Positions 18,432 to 29,131 are shown, counted from the stretch's first letter. The stretch is DNA of 64,000 nucleotides from Cyclobacteriaceae bacterium (GCA_019638255.1 JAHBUD010000001.1:1302001-1366000), one strand, 5' to 3'. The notes: generated by a model not told the origin, from the sequence alone. Program-made: numbers and translations.

Positions 18432-21400
18432 TGGAAGACTTACCGTAAATTCAGTTCCTGTACTTTCAACACTGACAATATTTAGTTCGCCTTGATTTAA
18501 CTGAACGAATTTTTTACAGAGAATCAACCCTAACCCGGTACCCTTTTCATTGGCCGTTCCAATTTTTAGAGACAGCTGTTCATCCGCCATAAGTTTTTGG
18601 ATGTAGTTGCTATCCATACCAATACCTTCATCAGCTATTTTGATAATAGCATTGTGATGATTACGCGATGCGGAGATATGAACATTTTTTCCCTCGCTTG
18701 TAAACTTCAAGGCATTTGAAACCAGGTTTCTAAGGGCTACATACAACATATTTTCATCGCCATACACCTCAATATTTTCAGCAACGCTGAAGTGGAAATG
18801 AATCCTTTTTTTTTCCGCTGTAAGTAGATAAAGGTTATATATTTTTCTTAGGGCATCGGTAATGGAAAAGTTAGCCGGTGTATACGCAATACTTCCGGTT
18901 TGCGACATAGACCAGTACAAGGTATTATCAATCAGGTCGAGTGAGCTGCTTACCGAATTTCGGATGCTGCGGGCGTGTTTCTTTATAGCCTCTTTCGGGA
19001 GCGCATCCACATTTTCAATAATAATCGAGAGAAATCCTTTAAGCGTTGTGAGGGGTGAACGTAAGTCGTGTGAAAGAATAGAAAAAATTAAATCCTTTTT
19101 TTCATTGAGTATCTCCAATTCTTCCCTCGACTTTTCTATTTCTGCAGTTCGTTCCCGTAATAATTTCTCCAGGCGTTCTTTGTCGTGTCTTGTTTTTGCT
19201 GCGTAGGCTTTTATGCCTGAATAGGTAACCAGGCCAACCGCAACAATAGAGATAGCGATAAACCACCAGGTCAGCCAAAACGGGTAAGCAATTTCTATAT
19301 CAATGGTGTCTGATTCGGTAACTTCTCCTCTGAATTTTGTACGGATTCGAAACGTATACTTGCCGGGTTTTAAATTGTTATAGGTTATGGTGTTCGACTG
19401 ACTGATATTCCAGTGTGCGTCATGTTCTTCCAATCTGTACTCAGTTAAATATGTGGGTGGCTGCTGGTAATTGGGTACCAGTATGCTGAAGGAAACCTGA
19501 TTTTGATTGTGCGTAAGTTTTAATGATGCGGCCTGCCGAAGATTTATATGGAACGCATGTTTTGTATCCTTAAGCCCATAAGCATTCAGGATAACCGGCT
19601 TAACCAGTGCATAGCTTGTCGTGATTTTTTCAGGATTAAAAATGTTCAGTCCGTTAATTCCGCCAAATACAATTTCATGTTGACGTGTTTTCAAGTAAGC
19701 CAACCGGTTAAATTCCAGATCCTGGACGCCTTCACTAACGGCAAATTGCGTAACGGTCTTACTACCCGGTTCAAACTTCAGTATTCCCTGGTTGGTGCTG
19801 ATCCATACATTATTTTCTTCATCGGGAATGGTGGCGTAAATGGTGTTGGTGTTAATTTCAGGTATGTCAATTCGTTTTATGGCTTCTTCGGGAGCGTTTA
19901 GTTGTTCCATGTCAAGTTGCCACAAACCCGAACTGAATGTGCCGATCCATAGGTTGTTGTCAACCTCGTGTATCGACAGCACCATAAAATAGGAGCCATC
20001 CGGCCGTACCGGATTCTTTTCAATTGGATAGTAGGTGAATGTTAAGTCATCATTTACAAGCGAAACGCCTCCTTGAGCACCGATCCATATTCTTTTCTTA
20101 CTGTCGATGTAAAGTGCAGTTGCATTAATGGCGCGTTTTTGTGGATCGCTCGAAAAATTACTGAACTTTGTAATTTGTTTTGTTGTCAAATCAAATACGA
20201 ATAATGCCCCTGAAGCAAGTATGTAGAGCTTTTGATCGAGCTGTAAAATCTGGCGAGTCATTTTATTGACAAACTCAGCTTGCAGGGGTTTATACCACGA
20301 AAAGGTGTAATTTCTTTTATCCATGGCCACAACACCGACCGAAGAAGCAATGAGTATCGTGTTTATATCCAGATCATGAAAGTACATGGGCACACAGGGT
20401 TTCTCTACTCCCGGAAGTTTTATCCGGTGCCGGATAACGGCATTGCTTTTTCTATTAATCTGGTTTACAAATCCACCGTCTGTTCCAATTAATAAATCGC
20501 CATTGTCTGCTTCATAAATTCCGCGCACCATTTTATCGGATAAAGAATTGGTGTTAAGCGGATCGTTCGTGATATGCTGAAACTTGATTTTTGTGGGATC
20601 ATATTTATTAATTGCCCCGGTAGCCCCCACCCAGATGATTCCGGTTTTGTCTTCAAAAATGGACGTACAATTGTCGCCACTTAACGAAGAGGAGGACAGC
20701 GGATTGCGAACAGCGGGTAAAAATCTATCATCTGTTGAACTGTAAACCGTTAACCCGCCCGCTTTAGTAAGTATCCAAACGAGTTGATTACGATCCACAA
20801 AAATGTCGTTGATGCGGTTGTAAAATGGGTTTGTGTCTGGTGAAAAGTATTTAGTAAAACGTTTGGTATTCAGATCGTAAATAATTGCACCCTGTTTTTC
20901 TGTACCCAGATACAATTTATTGTTACCATCAATTTCCATGGCTGTAATACGTCCATAAACAGTAAATTCTGTGTTGGGCCACGATAAGTACAACGAGTCA
21001 ACCACTTTCTTTTCTTTTAAGAAAAATACTTTACGTAAGTCTCCCACCAGCAATTGATCATTATACACAATCAATGAGGTTGCTGTATTGGTGTTTACGT
21101 TTGGATTGGCAAATTTTCTTAGGGTGTCATTTTCAATGTAGAAAAGCCCGTTGATAAAGCTGGTTGCCCACACCAACCCATCGGGCGTTTGAGCAAGTTC
21201 ATTTACTATGGGTATACCATCGCGAGCAGGTAACTTTCGCAAGCCATTCGTGTTATAATTGTATTCAACTACTCCATTGTTTCGTGTAGCAATCAGTAAT
21301 CTTTTTTGTTTATTATCGTAAAACAGACTATTGATTTCTCTGCCGGCAATTGAACCGGAATCTGGCAAAATGGTAAAACGTATAAAGTTTAATCCATCAA

Positions 21401-21596
21401 ACTGAAATAGCCCGTCTGCAGCAATCCAGATTAATCCCTCAGGGTCTTGAAGTATATCGACTATTTCAGAAGATCGGATCGTTCCGGGAACATAAACCTG
21501 CTCGAAAATAAGTTGTTCGGGAAGTGTTTGTGAAATTGCGCTTCTGTTATGTAAAAACAGAAAGATGAGCGAGCTGAAATAGAGCCACCAGCGCAT
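18420..21596 (-). CDS. Sensor histidine kinase with two-component propeller periplasmic domain
   Basis: 1058 residues. After a signal peptide (about 1-22) come many propeller repeats (about 40-690; DPEGLIWIAADGLFQFDG, DNNLWIGTFSSGLWQLD and similar), a Y_Y_Y domain (about 700-765, ending NLKPGKYTFRIRT), one membrane helix (about 775-797), a coiled coil, a HisKA domain with phospho-acceptor H843 in SHDLRSPLT, and an HATPase domain with N box LRNLVSNALKFTS, DEGIGM and GTGLGLILCKKF. There is no receiver or AraC domain, so it is not a hybrid one-protein system, and no response regulator lies nearby. Its start abuts the stop of the upstream gene with no gap. The ligand is unknown. Confidence 0.93.
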   Translation of the reverse strand: MRWWLYFSSLIFLFLHNRSAISQTLPEQLIFEQVYVPGTIRSSEIVDILQDPEGLIWIAADGLFQFDGLNFIRFTILPDSGSIAGREINSLFYDNKQKRLLIATRNNGVVEYNYNTNGLRKLPARDGIPIVNELAQTPDGLVWATSFINGLFYIENDTLRKFANPNVNTNTATSLIVYNDQLLVGDLRKVFFLKEKKVVDSLYLSWPNTEFTVYGRITAMEIDGNNKLYLGTEKQGAIIYDLNTKRFTKYFSPDTNPFYNRINDIFVDRNQLVWILTKAGGLTVYSSTDDRFLPAVRNPLSSSSLSGDNCTSIFEDKTGIIWVGATGAINKYDPTKIKFQHITNDPLNTNSLSDKMVRGIYEADNGDLLIGTDGGFVNQINRKSNAVIRHRIKLPGVEKPCVPMYFHDLDINTILIASSVGVVAMDKRNYTFSWYKPLQAEFVNKMTRQILQLDQKLYILASGALFVFDLTTKQITKFSNFSSDPQKRAINATALYIDSKKRIWIGAQGGVSLVNDDLTFTYYPIEKNPVRPDGSYFMVLSIHEVDNNLWIGTFSSGLWQLDMEQLNAPEEAIKRIDIPEINTNTIYATIPDEENNVWISTNQGILKFEPGSKTVTQFAVSEGVQDLEFNRLAYLKTRQHEIVFGGINGLNIFNPEKITTSYALVKPVILNAYGLKDTKHAFHINLRQAASLKLTHNQNQVSFSILVPNYQQPPTYLTEYRLEEHDAHWNISQSNTITYNNLKPGKYTFRIRTKFRGEVTESDTIDIEIAYPFWLTWWFIAISIVAVGLVTYSGIKAYAAKTRHDKERLEKLLRERTAEIEKSREELEILNEKKDLIFSILSHDLRSPLTTLKGFLSIIIENVDALPKEAIKKHARSIRNSVSSSLDLIDNTLYWSMSQTGSIAYTPANFSITDALRKIYNLYLLTAEKKRIHFHFSVAENIEVYGDENMLYVALRNLVSNALKFTSEGKNVHISASRNHHNAIIKIADEGIGMDSNYIQKLMADEQLSLKIGTANEKGTGLGLILCKKFVQLNQGELNIVSVESTGTEFTVSLPLAT

Positions 21597-21965
21597 TTAA
21601 TCCTCCGGGTAAGGTATGAAAACGAAATTTGTAAATTCCTTGTCGACCACAAACAAACAACAAAATTCATCGGGTTCTTTGTAGGCAGCCTTAAAAGCTT
21701 CCTGTTTATCCTCATCAATTAATCCGCGTTGCACAAACTCGTCTATGTAGCTGATGTAATAATTCCATTGCAGGTCGGCAAGGTGTTTATCAATAAGGAG
21801 CTGACCGACAGGTTGTGGTTCCTTACACACCGGAAAAACCGGGTATTCTGAAAATCCACGTTTACGTACCTGATAGGAAGCTTCTTTAATTGAGTCAGCT
21901 ACTTTCACAAAATCCTGTGATATTGTACCTAAATATTTTCCACTTAACTCCGGATCGTTGTGCAT
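21597..21965 (-). CDS. Hypothetical protein coupled to the sensor kinase
   Basis: 122 residues, acidic, soluble, no signal or membrane segment. The C-terminus (DEFCCLFVVDKEFTNFVFIP) looks like a compact beta unit. The TAA stop is directly followed by the ATG of the kinase gene, so the two are almost surely cotranscribed and translationally coupled. Family not recognised; a role linked to the kinase is inference only. Confidence 0.72.
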   Translation of the reverse strand: MHNDPELSGKYLGTISQDFVKVADSIKEASYQVRKRGFSEYPVFPVCKEPQPVGQLLIDKHLADLQWNYYISYIDEFVQRGLIDEDKQEAFKAAYKEPDEFCCLFVVDKEFTNFVFIPYPED

Positions 21966-22058
21966 TGTTATAAAAAATGAACCACTAAAATAATATGTTG
22001 ATATGTTTCCCTGCCCTCAAGGTAAGAATTCCCTATTTTCGAACATAAACCCATTGAA

Positions 22059-24884
22059 ATGAGATCAATTATACTGTTTTTAATGACTGCCCTATGCCTG
22101 TCGGTGTATGGTCAACCCTCCATCGAAGCTGAAATCCAAGCCTCGTTTGAAGCCCGAAAAAAACTGGCTGAGCAATCTATTCTAAAAAATTACCCGGTAC
22201 GAAACATCGGGCCAACGGTGCAAGGCGGCCGCATTGTAGATATTGAGGTAAACCTGAAAAATACGCACGAGTATTACCTCGGCTTTGCATCAGGCGGCAT
22301 TTTTAAAACAGAAAACAACGGCATCACTTTTAATCCTGTTTTTGATGAAGTGGATGCGATGGGTATTGGTGATTTTGCCTTGTCACAATCGGATCCGAAA
22401 ATTTTATATGTAGGCACGGGCGAAAAGAACAGCAGCCGTTCCAGCTATGCCGGCAGTGGTATGTACAAAAGTGCAGATGGTGGAAAAATCTGGCAACACA
22501 TTGGCCTCACCGGAACGCAACACATCAGTCGTGTACTCATTCATCCGCAGGATAACAACACGGTTTGGGTAGCAGCAATTGGTGCGTTGTATTCAAAAAA
22601 CAATGAGCGTGGCGTATTCAAAACAACCGATGGTGGAAAAACCTGGAAAAAAACACTTTTTGTTAACGACAGCACCGGTATCATTGATTTGGTTATTAAC
22701 CCAACAAACCCAAACCAATTGTTGGCGTCATCGTGGGATCGTTCGCGTAAAGCATGGGATTTTAAAGAAGGCGGTGAAGGCTCATCTATTTATAAATCGG
22801 ATGATGGCGGTGAAACCTGGTACAAGTCGGTGGCGGGCTTTCCGCAAGGCGCACAAATTGGTCGTATAGGATTGGATGTCTCGACTTCAAACCCATCGGT
22901 AGTGTATGCTATACTGGATAACCAGGGGGAAATTCCGCAAACCGAAAAACCAAAAGATGATGGGAGCCTGAAAGCCGATAGCTTTAAAGATATGACTAAG
23001 GAAAATTTCCAGAAACTTGATGATAAAAAGCTGGATGAGTTTTTCCGATCCAACCGCTTTCCGCAGAAGTATGACGCAAAGCGTGTTAAGAAGGAGATTA
23101 GTGATGGAAAATACACTCCAGCAGCCTTGTACGATTATCTAGGTGGCGATGCCAATGCTAATTTGTTCAATAAAAAAATTATTGGTGCAGAAGTGTATCG
23201 TTCGGATGACAACGGTACAACCTGGAAGAAAATGAACAGCTATGATTTAGATGGAGTGTTCTTTACATACGGTTACTACTTTGCCGAAATGCGTGTTGAC
23301 CCCTCCAATGCCGATAAAGTGTACATCTACGGTGTGCCTCTTCTGAAATCAAATGATGGTGGCGTTACCTGGAATCACTTGGATACGTTGCGGGGTGAGC
23401 AAAACATTCACGTTGACCATCATGCACTGTGGGTGAATCCGAGTAACGGTAAGCACATGTTGTTGGGTAACGATGGCGGATTGTATGTTACCTATGATGA
23501 AGGTGCGTATTGGCAACACATTAATAACATGCCGGTGGGTCAGTTTTACACCGTAAATATTGATATGGAAACCCCATACAATGTGTATGGCGGCTTGCAA
23601 GACAATGGCGTGCTAAAGGGTTCGTCCCGCTCAGTGCCCAACGTGAGTAAGCATTGGGAACGAATAGGTGGAGGCGATGGCATGTACGTGGCAGCCGACC
23701 CGCGCAACAGTAAATTGGTGTACTGGGGTTTTCAGTTTGGTAATTACTTCCGTGTTGAGCCGGGTAAACCGGGTGCGCGCATTACTCCGCGTAACGATGT
23801 GGGTGAAGCAGCCTACCGTTGGAACTGGTGTACACCGCTGCAGTTGAGTAAACACAATCCCGATATCGTATACATGGCCGCACAAAAAGTGTTCAGAAGT
23901 TTAAATAAGGGAGAAACATGGGAGAGCATCAGCGATGACCTTACCAAAAATTTAAAGCAGGGTGACGTGCCTTTCTCCACCATCAGTGCGTTGGAAGAAT
24001 CTCCTCTTAAATTCGGGTTGTTGTATGCAGGTACCGATGATGGAAATCTGTGGGTAACTAAAAATGGTGGAGGCAGTTGGGAAAAAATTGTTTCCGGATT
24101 GCCACAGAACAGGTGGGTGAGTTCCATTTCGCCATCACCACATGATGAAGCCACGGTTTATGTGTCGCTCAATGGGTATCGCAACGATGACTTCAAAACC
24201 TACCTCTTCATGAGTACCGATTATGGTAAAACCTGGAAAAGCGTGAAGGGTAATTTGCCTGAGTCCGTAGCCAACGTAATTGTGCAGGATCCGGTTCAAC
24301 CCAATTTGCTGTACTGTGGATTGGATAACGGAACCTATGTGAGTTTGGATAATGGTAATATCTGGCACTACTTTAATGGGTTTCTGAACGTAGCCTCCTA
24401 CGATATGATGGTGCATCCGCGCGATAATGAACTGGTAGTGGGTACACATGGGCGCAGTATTTTTGTTGCGGATGCTAAACCGCTTCAGTCGTTGAAAGAT
24501 GCGGGTAAAGCCATTATGGCTTTTGCACCACAAAGCATCCGCCACAGCGAACGTTGGGGACAAAAGCAATACCCATGGGCCGAAACAAACGAACCGAAAG
24601 TAAACGTGTTGTATTATGTGGGTAAGGCAGTGCCGACAATTTCGGTAGAACTATATGATGAGAAGAAAAGTCTGGTACGTAAGCTCACTGCATCCGGTAC
24701 AAATGGTTTTCAATCTTTTACGTGGGATGTAAAAGTTGCTGAAGCTGCACCCGCTCCGGCAAAGTCAAAATCAAAAACTCCAGTTTCAACCGAGCCAGTG
24801 TTAAAGTATGCGGGTAAAGGCAAATTCACCTTAAAGTTTGTGAGTGGTAGTGATAGCAGTGAGGTGGTTGTTGAGATAAGATAG
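22059..24884 (+). CDS. Secreted BNR/Asp-box (sortilin-like) repeat protein
   Basis: 941 residues with a signal peptide (about 1-19, cut after VYGQ). At least ten Asp-box-like repeats of the form S/T-x-D-x-G-x-x-W are visible, for example YKSADGGKIWQH, FKTTDGGKTWKKT, YRSDDNGTTWKK, LKSNDGGVTWNHL and FMSTDYGKTWKSV, indicating one or two beta-propellers of the VPS10/sialidase type. The C-terminal 130 residues include an Ala/Pro/Lys linker and end in a beta segment. Often annotated as glycosyl hydrolase, but no glycosidase catalytic motif is seen, so activity is open. A near-match -7 box TATTTTCG lies at 22034-22041. Confidence 0.85.
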   Translation: MRSIILFLMTALCLSVYGQPSIEAEIQASFEARKKLAEQSILKNYPVRNIGPTVQGGRIVDIEVNLKNTHEYYLGFASGGIFKTENNGITFNPVFDEVDAMGIGDFALSQSDPKILYVGTGEKNSSRSSYAGSGMYKSADGGKIWQHIGLTGTQHISRVLIHPQDNNTVWVAAIGALYSKNNERGVFKTTDGGKTWKKTLFVNDSTGIIDLVINPTNPNQLLASSWDRSRKAWDFKEGGEGSSIYKSDDGGETWYKSVAGFPQGAQIGRIGLDVSTSNPSVVYAILDNQGEIPQTEKPKDDGSLKADSFKDMTKENFQKLDDKKLDEFFRSNRFPQKYDAKRVKKEISDGKYTPAALYDYLGGDANANLFNKKIIGAEVYRSDDNGTTWKKMNSYDLDGVFFTYGYYFAEMRVDPSNADKVYIYGVPLLKSNDGGVTWNHLDTLRGEQNIHVDHHALWVNPSNGKHMLLGNDGGLYVTYDEGAYWQHINNMPVGQFYTVNIDMETPYNVYGGLQDNGVLKGSSRSVPNVSKHWERIGGGDGMYVAADPRNSKLVYWGFQFGNYFRVEPGKPGARITPRNDVGEAAYRWNWCTPLQLSKHNPDIVYMAAQKVFRSLNKGETWESISDDLTKNLKQGDVPFSTISALEESPLKFGLLYAGTDDGNLWVTKNGGGSWEKIVSGLPQNRWVSSISPSPHDEATVYVSLNGYRNDDFKTYLFMSTDYGKTWKSVKGNLPESVANVIVQDPVQPNLLYCGLDNGTYVSLDNGNIWHYFNGFLNVASYDMMVHPRDNELVVGTHGRSIFVADAKPLQSLKDAGKAIMAFAPQSIRHSERWGQKQYPWAETNEPKVNVLYYVGKAVPTISVELYDEKKSLVRKLTASGTNGFQSFTWDVKVAEAAPAPAKSKSKTPVSTEPVLKYAGKGKFTLKFVSGSDSSEVVVEIR

Positions 24885-24904
24885 ATTAATAGGTTCAAAA
24901 AAGT

Positions 24905-25852
24905 ATGATTAAAGATGATAATAGTGACTTAAGAGTAGGAGTTTATCTAAATGGGAGTCAAGACTTTGAAAAGCTTGATTTATCCTTTATTAATCTTAAG
25001 TTCGTGCAGATTGATTCGGAGGAGTTTGAATTATTCTATAATCAGATCGACACTTCACCAAAAAGACCTAATTCACTTCAATCATACTTTGATGATTTGA
25101 GAAATCAAGATTTAGGATATTTGATATACTTAGCTATACCCATTAAAATAGACAGGCCAATTGATTTTGAGGTGTTCTATGAGATTCTAAATCCAATCCT
25201 TCTATTGGATCCTTCGGAGTTTAATTTAATCAGAATAGTGACCTACCAGAAGTTTGAAAATGATGAAAGTAAGTACTATAGTCTGAAATCGCTGTACAAT
25301 ACTGGGCAGATATCTTCTTTTCCCAGTCCTACTCGTCTTCATCAAATAGGATTGTTAAATGATTTCATTAGACTGTACTTTCAGAGAATTGCTGAATATG
25401 ATTATCTAAAATTTCCCATCGGTTACTATCAAAATAGTTTTTTATATGAAGATAGATTTATGTCATTTATTAATCTTTGGATAAGTATTGAATCACTAAT
25501 TAATGGAAAAACGGAGTTAACTTATCGGATTAAGAGATGTTGTGCAATAGTAAATGGTGATTCGATTTCTGGAGCTAAATTAATTTTTAAGAATCTGGGT
25601 AAACTTTATGATCATAGATCCCGAATAATTCATGGTGATGGAGGAGATACAAGTAAGATTATCGACCATCATGCATATCTTCAAATTTTGGTTGCACGAA
25701 CGATACTTAGACTTATTCTAAGTCCAATTTCTACAAAAGATGAATTAAATGATGCCTTAACTTCAATGGGCTTTGGTCAAATGGATTCACCATTTAACAA
25801 TGATAAAAGCTTTCCTTATTCTCAGGCTGATTTTATATTTAGGAGTATATAG
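24905..25852 (+). CDS. HEPN-domain (Apea-like) protein, AT-rich
   Basis: 315 residues, soluble. The C-terminal half has the helical layout of Apea-like HEPN domains, with FMSFINLWISIESLINGK followed by the HEPN motif R238-x4-H243 in DHRSRIIHGDGG. HEPN proteins are often RNases in defence, toxin or stress systems. The gene is clearly richer in A and T than its neighbours and sits alone between two large core genes, so recent acquisition is likely. Function beyond the domain is inference. Confidence 0.75.
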   Translation: MIKDDNSDLRVGVYLNGSQDFEKLDLSFINLKFVQIDSEEFELFYNQIDTSPKRPNSLQSYFDDLRNQDLGYLIYLAIPIKIDRPIDFEVFYEILNPILLLDPSEFNLIRIVTYQKFENDESKYYSLKSLYNTGQISSFPSPTRLHQIGLLNDFIRLYFQRIAEYDYLKFPIGYYQNSFLYEDRFMSFINLWISIESLINGKTELTYRIKRCCAIVNGDSISGAKLIFKNLGKLYDHRSRIIHGDGGDTSKIIDHHAYLQILVARTILRLILSPISTKDELNDALTSMGFGQMDSPFNNDKSFPYSQADFIFRSI

Positions 25853-25951
25853 CGCCAAGATTTAGCAATTAACAAAATTCATAGATTCTGAATTGCTTTC
25901 TACAAGAGGTTCAGCACAGTCAATCGATCAGACTTTGTTTTTTTGCAGAGT

Positions 25952-28900
25952 TTACTTCAACTCCTTCATTATTTCTTGAATGGCTCTGTCTAGCTGCGGG
26001 TCTTTTCTCTCCAACCTGTCCTTGAAATCCATAGGCACGAAAATATCCGGGGCTACACCTTCCTGTTCAATATTTTTTCCATCAAGCGTGTAGCAACCCC
26101 AGGCAGGTAACCGGTAAAACGATCCGTCCACCAGGCCCTTGCCAGAGGTGAAGATGATCCATCGGTAGGTTTCTGTTCCGATTACCTTTCCAAGTTTTAA
26201 TTCTTTAAAACCCGCGGTTGTCATTTCGGCATCGCTTAGCGATTGTTCATTAATCAGTAATACAATGGGTTTTCCGGCCGGGGTGAAGTTGGGCTGTGAT
26301 GTTAATTTTCCTTCGCGGTACTTCCATTGTAAATATGGCCGCTGACTTAAAAACTGCAGCACATTATCATGCACGTTTCCACCAGTGTTGTAACGCAAGT
26401 CCAGAATCAATGCATCACGGTGGTGTGCTTCCGAAGTCATATCAATTAAAAATTTATTCAACTCACCCTGCCCCATGTTTTTCATGTAGGCGTATGCAAT
26501 ACGCTTATTGCTTTTCTCGTCTACAATGCGTTGGTTGTTCGCTATCCATTCATCGTATAGTAAATCGTTTACTTCAAAATATCCTTGCGGCTGAATTTTT
26601 ACAGTATGTTCGCTGCTTCCGCGTTTAAACGTCAGGCTGATTTCCGGATCGAGCGAAGGCTTAACAAAATACTGCTCGCGGTTCTGTGTAGGATCAAGCA
26701 GTTCGCCATTTACTTTTGTGAGTACATCGCCCGGCAAAACATTAATTCCTTTTTTATCGGCTGAGCTATAACGAACAATAGAGGAAACAGTGTACGGCTT
26801 TTGTTCATCAAAGAGAATTCCAGTGGCAAGTGAGCGCGTGGTATAAAATGTTTTTTCCTCATCGCCTGATGAAGTAAAGCCGGTGTGGGATGAGTTCAAC
26901 TCGCCCAACAAGTCGGTAATAAGTGTGCGCAAATCAGCACGGGTGCGTACATGGGGGAGAAACGCAGCATATTGATCACGCTTGGCATCCCAATCAAGTC
27001 CGTGAAAGGTTTCGTTATAAAAGTTTTCTTTCACGTTCGCCCAGGTTTCCATGAACATCTGGTTGAATTCATCTTTCAGGTTTCTTCTGAAGGTATAACC
27101 AATGTCGATTTTTTCTGTCTTTTTAGATTCCAGGTTAAGAGTGTGGATATTGCTGCCAACCAGTGTATAAAACTTATCGCTCGATTTTACTACAAAAGCT
27201 GACCCTGTTGTGGCGCCATCAATCTTTTCGGTTTTGGAGCGTTCAAATTTTTCATAGGTGGTGAGCCAGAGGTTATTCCGGTTTTCGCTATGATTTGATG
27301 GATAAATCACCCACGTTTTATCCTCTTTCTGAAATACCACCGGATTGCCTTGTGTGCCAAAATTCGGACTCACCAGTTCTACACGATCCAGTATGTTTTC
27401 AAGGTCGAGCGTATACCTTTTGATTTGAGGGACAGCGGGCTTGGGTTCTTCCTTTTTGCCTTTGCTTTTTGTGTCTTCTTTTTTGGGCTCTTCCTTTGGC
27501 TTTTCTTCAAATAGTTTGGTGTATTGATCTGACTTGAAATCATCGGCAAATTTTTCCAAAGCCACGCGGTACACGCGGCCATCGCTTAGTCCGTAAGGAT
27601 ATGCCGGGCGGTAACGGTTGGACGTAAAGTAAATGTACTTACCATCAGGCGACCAGTACGGTGAGCGTTCGGTTATGCCGGTATTTGTCAGATTAATAAG
27701 TTGTTTGGTTACCAGGTTGTGCATAAAAATATCTTCTTCAAAATTGCGCTTGGCGGTGAAAAGAACGTACTCTCCATTGGGTGAAAATGATGGCGTTGAG
27801 TTTTGGAAGCCCCACAACTCTTCGCGTACTACCGTTTCACTTTGCAAGGTTTTTAAGTCGAGAACGCGAACTTCATTGCGGCCGCTCAGGTAAACGCCTT
27901 TGGTACGATCGGCATTCAGGGTAATGTCGCGGTTGTTTTGTGCATCCTTGGTGAGCTGTTTTTCTTTTGCGGTTCCATCCGCAGCAATGATGTACCAGTT
28001 GGTGAAACCATTTAATGATGTTTGTGCGTATAGTAATGTTTTATTATCAGCCAGCCATTTTACCTCCAACACCCGGCCAAGTGAATGTGTGCTGATTTGC
28101 TGTACAATTTTTCCTTTGATGTCGGAAACAAATAATTCACCCCGCGATACGAAGGCAATTTTCTTTCCATCTTCCGATACATCGAAATACCCGATGCGAT
28201 CTTTTACATCAAAGTCTTTTTCTTTTTCAACTGTTGAGTTCAGAATGGCCTGAATGTTTACCTTTTGTGTCGTGTTGGTTTTTGGGTCATACGAAAAAAT
28301 CTGAAAATCTTTTTCAAACACCACGCGACTGCCATCCGCGCTTACAACCGGGTAGCGAATGGAAGTTGAAAAAGTAGTGAGCGCTGTTTTCTTCCCGTCT
28401 TTAAAGGTGTATAAGTTATACTCACCATTTCCCTCATCGGAAATAAAATAAACATTTCCATTCTTGTCGATTGAAGGCCACATGTCTTTACCGTTATAGT
28501 CGGTATATTTTTTAAACGTTTTAGTGGTTGCGTTCCACGATTGGATATCGGGATTGTATGCACCTCTATAGCCTTTTCGATATGACTGATTTTTACTTTC
28601 CGAGGTTTCGCTAAAATATAATTCACCGTTGGGGTGTTCAGCCAGGTTGTGCACGGTGTGAAAGTAGTGATCGAACAACCGCACGGGTGTGCCCCCGTTT
28701 ACTGAAATCTTGTAACCTGAAAAGCGACTGTAACGTGAAGAGGTAAAGTAAATGGACTGTGAATCCCAACTCCAATTGTCTACGTGATCGTACGCTTCAT
28801 GAAACGTAAGTTGCTTGATTTCACCACCGGCAGCTGGAATAATGTATACATCCTGGTTTCCGTTTTGCGACCCGGTGAAGGCAATCCATTTTCCATCGGG

Positions 28901-29122
28901 TGAAAATTTGGCGCGTGTTTCTTCCCCTTGCATGGCGGTGAGGCGTAAAGCTGATCCGCCCTGAGCGGGTACTTTCCACAGATCACCATCAAAAGTGAAC
29001 ACAATGGTTTGTCCATCCGGACTCACGCATGGAAAGGAAGAGAAATACAATTCGACATTCTGCGCATGAACCAATAGAATCATGGATACAGATGCGAGCA
29101 AGGTTAGTAGTGATCTTTTCAT
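25952..29122 (-). CDS. Tricorn-like S41 family peptidase
   Basis: 1056 residues with a signal peptide (cut after VHAQ). Two TolB/WD40-like propeller regions come first (repeats such as ARFSPDGKWIAFTGSQNG and PYWSPDGKYIYFTSNRY), then a Lys/Glu/Pro-rich linker (EEKPKEEPKKEDTKSKGKKE), a core segment, a PDZ domain (about 780-850, LPGDVLTKVNGELLDP) and an S41 protease domain with the nucleophile region NEQSLSDAEMTTAGF (Ser near 962). It matches the periplasmic tricorn homologues of Bacteroidota that degrade peptides. acpH lies 9 nt upstream on the same strand. Confidence 0.92.
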   Translation of the reverse strand: MKRSLLTLLASVSMILLVHAQNVELYFSSFPCVSPDGQTIVFTFDGDLWKVPAQGGSALRLTAMQGEETRAKFSPDGKWIAFTGSQNGNQDVYIIPAAGGEIKQLTFHEAYDHVDNWSWDSQSIYFTSSRYSRFSGYKISVNGGTPVRLFDHYFHTVHNLAEHPNGELYFSETSESKNQSYRKGYRGAYNPDIQSWNATTKTFKKYTDYNGKDMWPSIDKNGNVYFISDEGNGEYNLYTFKDGKKTALTTFSTSIRYPVVSADGSRVVFEKDFQIFSYDPKTNTTQKVNIQAILNSTVEKEKDFDVKDRIGYFDVSEDGKKIAFVSRGELFVSDIKGKIVQQISTHSLGRVLEVKWLADNKTLLYAQTSLNGFTNWYIIAADGTAKEKQLTKDAQNNRDITLNADRTKGVYLSGRNEVRVLDLKTLQSETVVREELWGFQNSTPSFSPNGEYVLFTAKRNFEEDIFMHNLVTKQLINLTNTGITERSPYWSPDGKYIYFTSNRYRPAYPYGLSDGRVYRVALEKFADDFKSDQYTKLFEEKPKEEPKKEDTKSKGKKEEPKPAVPQIKRYTLDLENILDRVELVSPNFGTQGNPVVFQKEDKTWVIYPSNHSENRNNLWLTTYEKFERSKTEKIDGATTGSAFVVKSSDKFYTLVGSNIHTLNLESKKTEKIDIGYTFRRNLKDEFNQMFMETWANVKENFYNETFHGLDWDAKRDQYAAFLPHVRTRADLRTLITDLLGELNSSHTGFTSSGDEEKTFYTTRSLATGILFDEQKPYTVSSIVRYSSADKKGINVLPGDVLTKVNGELLDPTQNREQYFVKPSLDPEISLTFKRGSSEHTVKIQPQGYFEVNDLLYDEWIANNQRIVDEKSNKRIAYAYMKNMGQGELNKFLIDMTSEAHHRDALILDLRYNTGGNVHDNVLQFLSQRPYLQWKYREGKLTSQPNFTPAGKPIVLLINEQSLSDAEMTTAGFKELKLGKVIGTETYRWIIFTSGKGLVDGSFYRLPAWGCYTLDGKNIEQEGVAPDIFVPMDFKDRLERKDPQLDRAIQEIMKELK

Positions 29123-29131
29123 AAAGTAATG

